Part shown: piece by piece, positions 52,401-63,230 of the stretch | Layout: each line of letters starts with the position of its first letter | Position numbering within the stretch: the stretch's first letter is position 1 | From: Paraspadella gotoi | Lineage: Eukaryota > Chaetognatha | Length of the DNA stretch: 64,000 nucleotides | NCBI GenBank assembly: GCA_051294375.1 | Contig: CM119269.1 | Span: forward strand, 894,272 to 958,271 | Reading direction: 5' to 3' | Translations under genes and position numbers: made by a program | The notes under the pieces: generated by a model | Told to the model about the DNA's origin: nothing | Seen by the model: the letters and a program-made list of their open reading frames with translations, nothing else | Database searches by the model: none

Positions 52401-53523
52401 GGTAGCAGCGTTGAAAGACTATATTGTTTTATTATTACCCGATAAGAGAAGTGGATTTCGTGAAGTTTCTCTTTTTCCAGATAAATTCTTACGACGCGTA
52501 AAAATCTGTTTTCTCGCGACATAGTTTGGGACGGGGAAAAGAATATCTAGGAGCACTCTTCTATCTTTATTAATTTATAAATCAATCCGTAATCAAAAAA
52601 TTGTTTGAATAGTATTTGAAGTTAAAAGTTGTTCTGTCTAATTACCTATAAATCTATCGATAACAATAGCGAGGTCGATAAAAGTATCTACCAAAATTCT
52701 GAACCCATGTAATTACTCATTGTCACAGATGAGCACGAGAGCATCACTTGAAAAACAATTAGAAATATCATATCATCAGCTTGCAAAAAAACAAAACTGG
52801 TATTTTAACAGATTTTATTTCCAAGCCACAATTAATGCCACCCACTAGAAACAAAGACAACAAAATCATTGTTTTATCTTTTTATGGCTACAGATTTTCC
52901 TTTAATTTATCTACGGAAGCTTAATGAAATTAGAAATTTAAAAATAATATATAATTGAACATTCACATATGCAAGAAGAATAAAAAAAAGAATAAAAAAA
53001 AAGCAATAAGTAACAATATTTTGTTACGAAAAAAAGCTAAGATTTAAATTCAAATTGATTCAAATTATAATATAAAATTGGCTGAACAAATTAAGCATAG
53101 AATATCTGTAGGGATAGGTGTCAACCATTTTAAACCTAAACTAATTAAACTTAGAAAAAGAAGTATCAAAAATCATTTTTTCCCAATTCCATTTACAGAA
53201 TCTGACTTTAAAGTATTGCTGTATTCTACTGCCTGAACCAATTAAAAAAGCAATATTTTTGCTAAATATTTTCTCAAAATTAAAAAAGAAATAGTGGTTT
53301 AACCAATTTCATAATGAAAATGAATAAAAAAAAAGAAGTAATACAAATTACAAATTATAAATTAGCTTTTACAAATATTTTTTATTATACAGAATTCACA
53401 TAAACAACTATCAAAACAGCATACTTGATCCACCTGCTGTATATCTAATTTCCATTAAATATGATTTTATCATATTTTAAAGTTTTTTTGAAAATCTGAA
53501 TCTAGATTCAGGCACTTTGTTCG
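52401..53523. other. Spacer between the peptide gene and the Reeler gene
   Basis: Strongly AT-rich, with many short A runs. No open frame of interest, no repeat shared with the rest of the window. Confidence 0.55.
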
Positions 53524-56500
53524 TTAAAATTTCATCTTCAAGCTTCCACAACCAGAAGAGTAGGAAAGAAGAGCGAGGCTCGACATTCCGCGATCATAGG
53601 CCTCGTCGCGCCACCTCCCGCATTGACATTCCGCACCGGCTATTTCAAGGATTCCTTCTGATTTTTGCGCGATCCAGACTGTTGAGTAATTCTGAACAAA
53701 GGTCACTCTTGCCGAGAGGGAAAAGGGAATGAGAAAATTTAGTATAAATTTCTTGAATTTTTTTGGGGCCTTTTTGTTGTTTTGTTCTAATTTAAATAAT
53801 TAATGATATTAATCGCCCATGATATTGGCTACAACGTCAACCAGAGCTACATCCGTGATGCCGGGGCTTGGGCATCTTACCGGCAGCTGTTTTCGGCTTT
53901 TGACGCAGTGACCAATGAACATTTACTAACCCCATGTCAGTGGCGTGTTTAAATCGGAACCAACACACTTTACTTAGTGAGACATTTAGGGTATTATAAC
54001 AGAAGCGTCTGTTGAGTGTTTAGGATATCGCTATTATCGCTAGTTCGCCACACAACGCACTTAAGCGATTTTTGTCTTTTGTCCGTATTTTTTGCCATAC
54101 ATGGGGCTAAAAATATGTTAAAGATAATCGCTTTCCCTTTAAATAAACTCAAAATTTGACTGGTAACGAGACTTGCCTGACTGAATTTTTGCACAGATTC
54201 TCAACTTTTCCGAAGGCGCCTTCCAAGCTAAGTTTCCCAAGGACGAGCTGTTTTATTCTGTCGCATGGTTAGCTGTTATATATAATATATATTATGAATA
54301 TTATACCACTTCCTTGACAAGGTACTCTGGGGAGTGAATAAACGAGAATGTGAGAGAGGTCTTGATTGAAAGCTTGCAGGGACCTGCTTATGTCATTATC
54401 TTGTAAAGAGTGATGGGAGGCCTTAACCACTAAAGCCTGTCCAAAGTCAGGGGCAAGATAGCTTAATCTATTAAATGTATTGATAAATTTTTTATATTGG
54501 TTGTACCAATTTCATAAAATTCAAGCTCCTTGTATTTTTTGATGCTAGTTGCGGAAGTACAATAAGTATTCCCCAATCATAATACTTAAGGGAGTGGTCC
54601 TTTTCATACAATTGAAAACATACCTTTGAAATATTAAATACATGTGCCGGTATAATTCACACCGCCTCACGTCCACCCATCCGTCAGCCAAATCCATTGG
54701 CTCAGAGGGGGAAGCACACCATCCCAGGCGTAGTGTTCAATCCACAGTCCTAAAGACTTCCCTCTGCGTTGCAAAAGCGAGACGGTCCTAGGGTAAACCG
54801 CGCCAGTGACTGAGGGCGTCACTTGAGGGTCGGAAGCCGCCCAAGCCAACAGTGAGATTGCCCATCCAATGGGCAATCAAGGCAACCCGGCTGTTGCCAT
54901 AAGTGGTGAGCCCTACTATCGAACAGCACCTTCTCAGGGTACGCTACGACAAACGCCTATGCCCGCGCTCGGGGTACGCTACGCAACCTACCTGGTACTA
55001 CGACAAAAAAACGCCTATGCCCCACAACTCGCGCTCTCCTTCTCTTCTCCCACTTATTGGTAACAGTCTTGTCAGACACCTCTCAGGCTTGAGGAACCTG
55101 AGTGATGTCTTGGCCCGGGAATCCTGTGGCGTATATCACACCGCCTCACGTCCACCATCGTTCAGCCAATCCATGGCTCAGAGGGGGGAACACACCATCC
55201 CAGCGTATGTTTCACTTCCACAGTCCTAACGACTTCCCTCTGCGTTGGCAAAGCGAGACCGTCCAGGCGTAACCGCGCCAGTGACTGGAGGCGTCACTGA
55301 GGGTCGGAAGCCCCCAAAGCCAACAGTGAGTGCCCCATCCCATGGGCATCACAGGCCCAACTCCGGCTGTTGCCATAAGTGGTGAGCCCTACTATCGAAC
55401 ACTGCAACTTCTCAGGGTACGCTATGACATAACGCTATGCCCCTGGGGTAACGCTAACGACAAAAAAACGCCTATGCCCCCACAACTCGCGCTCTCTCTT
55501 CTCTCTCCACTATGGTAACAGTCTTGTCAGACACCTCTCAGGCTTGAGGAACCTGAGTGAATGTCTTGCCCGGGGATCCTGGTGGCGTATATTCACACCG
55601 CCTCACGTCCACCATCCGTCAGCCAAATCCATTGGCTCAGAGGGAACACACCATCCCAGGCGTAGTGTTTCATCCACAGTCCCTAAACGACTTCCCTCTG
55701 CGTTGGCGAAAGCGAGGACCGTCCTTATGGGTTACCGCGCCAGTGACTGGAGGCGTCACTGAGGGTCGGAAGCCCGCCAAAGCCAACAGTGGGAGATGCC
55801 CCATCCATGGGATCACAGGCAACCCGGCTGTTGCCATAAACCAACTTTCATTGATAAGGGAAACCAGGTAACTCTGGGAGTGAATAAAACGAGACTGTGA
55901 GAGAGTCTTGATTGAAAAGCTTGCACGGACCTGCTAATGTCATATACTTGTAAGAAGGCGCTTAAAACCACCTAAGGCCTGTACCAAAGTTAGGGGCAAA
56001 ATAGCTTATTTATTAAAATGAAGGATCATTTTATATTGGTTTGTACCAATTTCCATAGAGGAAATGAATTTCAACAAATGCTTTGGCAAATCCCACCACT
56101 TACATAGATTTTTTAAAAATTATAATACAAGAGCGTTAAAAAGCCGAATCTAATAATATATTAGTAATATATCAGTAGTAGTAGAGTATAGTATAGTAGT
56201 ATATCAGTTATATGATCCCCTATTTCTAGTTTATTATTTATCTCCAATTCTAAAAAAAAATAAATAACTATTCTACAACCTATATTTCTTGTTCCATCGA
56301 AACAATCGCCGACTCGAATTTTGTCTGAGTCCAAAAATTCTCCGTAGGAATTGGCTAAAATAAAAGAAAGAGATTGAATATTGATTTGTTTACCTATTCA
56401 CTTATCACCCTTTGATTATTATTTATTGTATTCTCCTTTAGCTATGATTAGTTGATATCATCTTATGAGAGTTGTTTGGTATCATGCAGGCTAACGTTTC

Positions 56501-57119
56501 GCTCCCTGACAAAAGTAACAAAATTGAATTTGGTCGGCTCACTCTATATGCGATCACTTATATAGGGGGAGGAAAGATGAGCTTGCAACGAGCAAAGCTC
56601 CAACTCATGTAGCCAAAAAAGGTGATCAAACCGACCCTGGATCGGGTCAGCCCTTACCCTTTGCTGACTTACCGTCGGGGTCGTCGAGGTCCTGACCCGC
56701 CTTCCTGGCCTGAATGAAGAATCCCATTAGGTCGACGCCACACTCGGTCGATTTAATTTGAATCTTGATTTCGGCCCCAGGTTCGATAGTTTTGTTGCTT
56801 GGGAGCACAACCACGAAAGGCAGCGGCGCCTGGCAGAACGAAAAGTTGGGTATTTTGGATTTCTATTAATTTTTAGATTACTTAACTATTGAATTCGATA
56901 ATTTTTTTTTTTAAAAGGAAAACGAGATTTTATAAAATTGAATTAAGGATAATTTGGTTGCCAAACGGTTACCGTTGAGCCGATGACATTTCGGTGCCCG
57001 GGTTTCATATCATGGCACAAAGCGGACATATCTCTGACGTTTTCCTTTTTTAGGCGATTGGAGTAGCTCGACGCCGACGCAAAGAAAGCCGCCACGCAGA
57101 GCGCAACGAAGCAACTCAT
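53524..57119 (-). CDS. Reeler-domain secreted protein (defence-protein-like), about 212 aa
   Basis: Exons in transcript order: 57119-56973, 56829-56673, 56354-56280, 54247-54173, 53707-53524. A signal peptide (MSCFVALCVAAFFASASS) is followed by a Reeler domain. It shows CHDMKPGH, PFVVVLPSNKTIEPG, GVDLMGFFIQARKAG, YGEFLDSDKIRVGDCFDG, LAWKAPSEKL and VTFVQNYSTVWIAQKS, the successive blocks of the family. The C-terminal stretch is Gly/Ser/Cys-rich. Such short Reeler proteins occur in arthropod and mollusc immune-induced sets (Hdd11-like); function is not proven. Phases agree except between exon 3 (phase 1 out) and exon 4 (phase 2 in), leaving the total at 638 nt, one short. The usual THxx segment before the Trp is also missing, so a micro-exon may be unplaced. 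The large third intron carries the R1/R2 array. Confidence 0.8.
53855..53985 (+). repeat. Dispersed repeat R3, copy B
   Basis: GTGATGCCGGGGCTTGGGCATC followed by CATGTCAGTGGCGTGTTTAA; block order as in 13955-14140. Confidence 0.65.
54318..54519 (+). repeat. Dispersed repeat R2, full-length copy
   Basis: Starts CAAGGTACTCTGGGGAGTGA, contains TCTTGATTGAAAGCTTGCAG and ends TTGTACCAATTTCATAA. Matches 55866-56058 over its whole length. Confidence 0.85.
54651..55850 (-). repeat. Tandem array of R1 plus spacer, unit about 0.46-0.48 kb, 2.5 copies
   Basis: Three reverse-orientation R1 copies begin at about 54651, 55131 and 55587 (each near CACACCGCCTCACGTCCACC). The first two are each followed by the same spacer (GTGAGCCCTACTATCGAACA, then GGGTACGCTACGACAAA-like repeats, then GTCAGACACCTCTCAGGCTT). 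Frequent single-base indels separate the units. Confidence 0.85.
55866..56058 (+). repeat. Dispersed repeat R2, full-length copy fused to the R1 array
   Basis: Starts GGTAACTCTGGGAGTGAATA about 25 bases after the last R1 unit and ends ACCAATTTCCATAG. More indels than the 54318 copy. Confidence 0.8.
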
Positions 57120-57170
57120 GCTCGATGTTTTTTTTTATTAAGATCTAAAAGTTGAAAATTTGGAATCTAT

Positions 57171-57415
57171 GGCAACAGCCGGGAGGCCTGTGATGCCCAA
57201 TGGGATGGGGCACCTCACTGTTGGCTTTGGGGGCTTCCGACCCTCAGTGACGCCTCCAGTCACTGGCGCGGTTACCCTTGGACGGTCTCGCTTTGCCAAC
57301 GCAGAGGGAAGTCGTTAGGACTGTGGAAGTGAACACAACGCTTGGGATGGTGTGTTCTCCCTCTGAGACAATGTGATTGGCTGAACAATGGTGGAGGTGG
57401 GGCGGTGTGAATAAT
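57171..57415 (+). repeat. Dispersed repeat R1, copy E
   Basis: Starts GGCAACAGCCGGGAGGCCTG and ends near GGGCGGTGTGAATA. It lies only about 50 bases upstream of the Reeler start codon, inside the presumed promoter or 5' UTR. Confidence 0.85.
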
Positions 57416-57893
57416 ATTCTAATAATATATATTATTATAATATAACTGAATATACCACCACAAACCAACGATTTTGTATATTTGTATATTTGTGTTGGTA
57501 TATTTATCAATATATCAATTTAAAAAAACATTGTTAAAAACGAGATGGTAAATAGAGTTCAAGCCTTGAGAAAGTCCGCAAAGCATACAGAGTTAGGAAT
57601 TAAAACTTATAATATTATTTAAATGGCTAGAGAATTTTAAATATTTTCTCAAAATTTTCATTAAAGAGCTTAAATCAAAGCCTCGTGTTTATTTTATCAT
57701 TGCTCCAAATATCATTAACTTATACTAGAAAATGAATTCACAGTGAGCCAGAAGTCGTAAAGTGTCAGTATCACTCTTGACATAGATTTTGAATTAATTA
57801 AGTACGTAAGGAAGTTGTTATAATTATGTTCAAACTATTACCCAAATATGTTTAATCTTTGCTTTCCTTCCTTTAGTTCCCTTAGTGTTACAG
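57416..57893. other. Spacer upstream of the Reeler gene
   Basis: AT-rich, with TATATTATTATAATAT-type sequence at 57420-57445. No exon or RNA gene seen. Confidence 0.5.
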
Positions 57894-58048
57894 GCGGGTT
57901 AAGCGCCCCGTCCCTCTTAACTGCCAGACGATCACAGGGCAAGAACTCCGGACCTTTGGGTTGGGAGGCGAATGACTTGCCTCCGGCACTAATGGCCGCT
58001 GAGGAACGGTTGGTGGATTTTAGTCCACCATACCTATTATTCAGTTAA
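57894..58048 (+). CDS. Orphan C-terminal exon 1
   Basis: After a pyrimidine-rich stretch and the acceptor TGTTACAG, an open frame (phase 1 in) reads RRSQGKNSGPLGWEANDLPP then AAEERLVDFSPPYLLFS and stops at 58046-58048. Codon use matches other exons here. No upstream exon on this strand was found, so it may be the last exon of a gene whose other exons are unseen, or a chance frame. No family recognised. Confidence 0.3.
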
Positions 58049-59121
58049 ATTTAGATTAATTAATCTTCTACTATCAATATTCGAAGTTTTACATATGAAA
58101 AATAAATGTTTTTCAAAATCAATATGAATCTTCAAATGGATTTTAGGAATGTTTATGAAAATATTTGATCTTTAAATCTGAAAAGGACTCCGTTTTATTT
58201 CGAGACACTCCCTGAGAGAAACCTGAATCTGAGAGGAATCTGAGAGGAATCTGAATTTCAGGTTTTTGCGTCGAAAACAATTTTGATTTGAGGGATCTCT
58301 AGCTCTGTTTTTTTTCTACTTTAATATAGTATAGCAATTTAATATATAGTTACATTTTAGTAGCGTCAATACTCTATTAGTTTATGATAGCTTGTTGCTT
58401 TTATTTTTAATTATTTGTTTCACTCATTTTCCTCCGAAGACGGGTGACATCTTACGGATGTTCATTTGTTGTTTGTTGAAAAGATACATGGTGACAATTT
58501 TACAAGCGCCGGTAGAAATACGCTGTCATTTGCAAACCAGTGGTTATTTCATTTATTTTATAAATTAGTGGAATAGAAAATACTAAAACCATTTATGTGT
58601 TAAAATTTTATATTGATCAGTTAAGATATGGCTTGACAATGAGCGGAGAAAGTTGGCTTTTCAAATGGGGTTTCATTTTCCAACTCACTGTTTTTAAATT
58701 CAATATTTTTTTTAACTTTTAAAACTTTTTAAACAAAGTAATTATTAAAATATTAACAATATTTATATCCTCAGAAAGCCCCTAAAAATATGAAGAATGT
58801 TATAATTACGAAAGCTTTAACATAAAACGTAAGCTGCCCAGCCTTGGTACAATTAAGAATATCAAAAATTAAAGACGATTTTCATATCCATCTTCCTGCT
58901 ATCATTGCTGAGGCATATCAAAGTCGATTCTTATAAAATTTGTATATATAAAATAGTTTGGGTTTTACTTTTAAATTCATATTTAACATTGCAAAAATCT
59001 TCATGGGTTTGCAAATGACAGCGTTTTTCTACCGGCGCTTGTATAATTGTCACCATGTATGTGAGTGAAGAATTATACATAAGCTTTAAAGCAAAATTTC
59101 ATGGCTACCTTCTTTATGTTA

Positions 59122-59204
<83 letters not shown>

Positions 59205-59815
59205 CATGATTTACGCTTCATTCCCGTGACCCTCGCCTCTTTCTCTCTCTTCGCTTTCAACCATCGACTTTCCAGGTTCGGGTAGATTTAGGCAGGGGGG
59301 GGGTCGAGAGGGGAGTGAGGGGGTGGGGTAGGGCGGAAGCCATTGCATTTTGGATATGAAAAATTGTAAAGATTTTGAGTTAGAGGAAGAAATAAACTGT
59401 TATAACAAAAAAAAAAACAAAAAAAAAACCTCAATGTGTCTAGAGGTGAGTCTTTGAAAAAAACTGAATATCAATGAAATTGCTTTGTTTTTCACAACTT
59501 CTTCGACGTGTGAGGACTATCCTAGCTCTGCAGACTGAAGCCATCCCCGTTTTTGTATAATTCTGGCCATAACCGAGTCTAAAGTCTGATGACCAAAACT
59601 GGAGCGGATCTTCGCAAAGGACAAAGGTCTTTGCGGAATAGAAAAAAGGAATAAAAGATCAAGAAGAAAAAATTATTATTTATATCTCTGTTTTTATATT
59701 TTTTTTTTGGTGGTTATTTTTTTCAAGGTCAACCATGAAAAATCCTGATGTGATTTTAGATTAAAAAAAAAAAAAGAAGGAAATCAGTGATTTTTCCGCT
59801 CGTTAACTTAAAAGT
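58049..59815. other. Non-coding stretch between two orphan exons
   Basis: AT-rich. Contains an inverted pair, CATGGTGACAATTTTACAAGCGCCGGTAGAAA near 58487 and its near reverse complement near 59017, and a (TC)n at 59126-59202. No supported exon. Confidence 0.5.
59126..59202. repeat. (TC)n microsatellite
   Basis: TC dinucleotides with two TTCTC/CCTC interruptions. Confidence 0.95.
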
Positions 59816-60042
59816 CGTTAAGGAATAACGACGATGTTGCTGAGGCTTTAGTCGTCCGCAGAAAGAGCGCTTCGCCCGCCTTACAAAGTGAGGGGCGTGT
59901 AACGGGGTCGACTTCGGGACTGGACGGCCCCGGGATGTACGACGCTGCCCTCTCCAGTCTCCACGGATCACCCGTCGGGGTCGTGGATCAGTTATTGGGG
60001 TCAAAGGTCACTTATCCTCGGAAATGCGGAGGATCGCCCTAG
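59816..60042 (+). CDS. Orphan C-terminal exon 2
   Basis: After an acceptor at 59815 (TTAACTTAAAAG), an open frame (phase 1 in) of 75 codons reads NNDDVAEALVVRRKSASPAL, then GLDGPGMYDAALSSLHGSPV and DQLLGSKVTYPRKCGGSP, ending at TAG 60040-60042. It is GC-rich compared with its AT-rich flanks, as in the other coding exons. No donor and no linked upstream exon were found. Function unknown. Confidence 0.35.
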
Positions 60043-60221
60043 CGGTTTTTCTAATTTTTTTTATAGAAATAATGGGATTATTAATGAATTACTAAAAAAA
60101 AAACCAGTTCTATAACATAATATAAATAATAATAAAGTTAATACAAACTTAGTCGCTTTTGAAAAAAATAATTCTGGCTCCTTCGAGAGATTTGTTTTAC
60201 GTATATTTTTGGTAACATAAC

Positions 60222-60394
60222 ATATTACAAAGAATATTACAAAGAATATTACAGAGAATATGTCAAAGAATATTACAAAGAATATTACCGAGAATATTAC
60301 AGAGAATATGACAGAGAATATTACAATGAATATTACAGAGAATATTACAAAGAATATTAAAGAGAATATTACAAAGAATATTAAAGAGAATATG
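60222..60394 (+). repeat. 12-base minisatellite, unit near AGAATATTACAA
   Basis: About 14 tandem 12-base units (AAAGAATATTAC / AGAGAATATTAC variants). Because the period is four codons, one frame reads NITK/NITE repeats for about 60 residues; it has no start context or gene support. Confidence 0.9.
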
Positions 60395-60775
60395 CTCAAC
60401 AAGGCGTTTTTACGCAAATTCATTTTCACAATTGAATTTTCAGTCTTAGGTTTCCAAGAACGGAATCGGTAGTGAAGAAATATCGGACGTGAAATTCTTT
60501 AGGTGAATAAAAAATTACGTTTCTTATCCCAAGATTGAATTTTAAAATGAAATTTGAGCCGCCAAAGCCATAAATTTTCTTTTCTTTTTTTTTTTTTGGA
60601 TTCGTCGTCGTTTTCGTCGTGGTCGTCGTCGTCGTCGTCGCCTTGGTCGTCTTATAAAGGATCGGGTCTCGTAGAGAAATCATTTGCAATCATCTTCTCG
60701 TATCTTGGGGAAGATCATCATTTAAGATCACGAGTTGGCACCGAGTTCGTTGGTGGCGGGTGGGGAGTGGGTAAG

Positions 60776-60780
<5 letters not shown>

Positions 60781-60831
<51 letters not shown>

Positions 60832-60912
60832 AAGAAAGAAAGAAGGAAAGAAAGAAAGAAAGAAGAAGAAGAAAGAAAGAAAAAAGAAAGAAAGAAAGAA
60901 GAAAGAAAGAAA

Positions 60913-61008
<96 letters not shown>

Positions 61009-61085
61009 AGAAAAAGAAAAAAGAAAGAAAGAAAAGAAAAGAAAAGAAAAGGAGAGTAAGAGAGAGCGAGAGAGAGCGAGAGTTA
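60781..61085. repeat. (GA)n then (GAAA)n microsatellite, about 300 bases
   Basis: GA dinucleotides pass into GAAA tetranucleotides with GAAGAA variants. Long Arg/Glu/Lys and Phe/Ser/Leu frames across it are repeat artefacts. Confidence 0.97.
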
Positions 61086-62973
61086 TGAACAGAGACTGGA
61101 AAGTGCCGGGCTGGAGAAAAGGAAGGAGAGAGAAACGCGTGAAAAACGTTCAGAGGAAAATGGTATATGAGAGTGGCGAATGCGGAGTTTATGGGAAAAT
61201 GGTGAATCTGGGGAGATGGCAATATATTAAAGAAGAGAAATAAAAACAAAAAAGATCGGCGCGACATCGTGTAATAAATTATGAGAGCAAATGCCAAAGA
61301 AACCTATGATTAAAAATGTTTAACGATATGAAAACAAGTGAACAAGTGAATGAGGAGTAAGAAGTAAAACCAACAAAAAAAAGTAAATCACAACGAAAAA
61401 GATCTGAAGAAACGTGAGAAATAAAGAGAGAAAACTAGAGAAGTGAAACGAAGAGAACGAAACGATATCGAGGTGAAAGCGAAAGTGTGACGATTCGCGA
61501 GGACGTGAAAATCAGAGAATGTGAATCACGAGTGAGAAAAACAATGGATTCAGGAGTGAGGCCTTGCATTCCGCCGTTTCTCTTGCAGGACCGATAAAAC
61601 GGGGAATGAAATACGAGCGACGATTAGAGAGGCACAGATGGCGCTCTACCCCCGGGGGAAGGGGGATTCTTCTCTTCTCCCTCTCAGCCTCTTACTTTTT
61701 CCTTTTATATTATTTATTTGAAAAAATTAATATTTCCATCTTTTGCTAGGAACGTAGCTTTATTTGTCTTTGTAATCGACGACAGGACAAACCTTGGTTT
61801 TTTTTTTCTCTTTTAACTTCAATATATTGATTTTATTATTGACTTTATTGAATGTTTTGCTAGTATTAATTTATCGGCGGTGGCGAGCGACGCCGTAGGG
61901 GGAGACGGCTCAACGTCCGACGATTGGGAATGAAAATATCTTAGTTCAAGTTTCCCAAATTCGTAATCGGGAGTCGCGACGACGGATAATTGAAGAAGGA
62001 AAAGGGTTGGCCGAGGCAATCTGGGTTATTTTAGATAACGTTTGATTTGGAATTTTGTAAATTCTTCAGTTGCCTAAAGATTACGACGTCGAAACGGTTT
62101 TAAGACCGTTTATTTACCTTTTAACCGAAATTTTATTGTTTATTTTGATTGTTTACAACAATTTTGAAATGCTTTTATTTCCTCGCCTGTTTTTAACTTC
62201 GGTAAACAACTTTTGAAACCTCGATCGTCGCCATTTGTATAAAAAGTCTGAAAGCAGAGGCAACTTAAACAATTAATATACTCTCCTTATTACTCAACGT
62301 CCCCATAATTTCAATTTTGGACTTCTCCATCAAAGCCAATTTCAGTCAAACGGTTCCATCCCCGCCGACCATCTCCCCCTTTAATCTCCCACTTCACGAC
62401 TCCATCTAATCGGCCAACCAAGTTTCCTCTTTCTCCCACATCTTGAATATTCAGTTGTAATTTTTTCCTTCATCTCATTTTTCTTCGTCTTCCGGTTGAT
62501 TGTGTTTCGCCGATTAACTTTTTCTGTTTTGCTGGAAACAAAAAAAGAAGAAAAAAAAAAAGACGAAACACCTGCTCAGGTAATTTTTTTTTTCAGCGGC
62601 GTCTCCGCTTACGGACAGTGGATTCGTCGTTGTTGTTTTTTGTTTGTTTTTTTGTTTGTTTTTTTGCTTTAATCTTGTTCTTCATTATGAGATTTAATCG
62701 TACCGGCTACAGCGTTACAACTCTAATTTTGTCAAATCTCATTAAATACTATTGCATTAGCTTGTACTCGAAATTCTATTCCCTTTCGTTCGTTATTTTT
62801 CTCGAAGAAAGAATAAACTTCATTTATTTTGCCCGACTAAAATTATTATTATTATTACAGACATATTTTGAATAATTTTTTGTTGTTTTTTTTCAGTGGG
62901 ATTAAATTCAAAACGCTAAACCCTTTTAATTTTTATTCAATTTGCTTGGTCATTGGTCAACCCATAACATTTT

Positions 62974-63194
62974 TCAAAGTTTTTCCCCATGGACGATCAA
63001 GTATTCGTACTCCCAGCTGGGTCTCCTTTTCTCGTCATCTTCGTCAAACGAGCGGCATTCCTTCTCGAATTCCTCGACGAGGTCGTCCATCAACTCTTCC
63101 TTCAGCTCTGGGGGAACATGGCGAATGAGAGGACTCAGCGTAGTCAGTGTCCCACGGAGCTCGAGGCGGTCGGAGAAGACGTAACAATTACTGT

Positions 63195-63230
<36 letters not shown>

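Larger units (their letters stand above)
60043..62973. other. Intergenic region before the methyltransferase gene
   Basis: Contains the 12-base minisatellite (60222-60394), a (GTC)n near 60601-60645, a long GA/GAAA tract (60781-61085), and then AT-rich DNA. No supported exon. Confidence 0.5.

Noticed and set aside
60222-60394. CRISPR-like regular repeat
   Set aside because: The units are contiguous 12-mers with no unique spacers, so it is a minisatellite in a eukaryotic genome.
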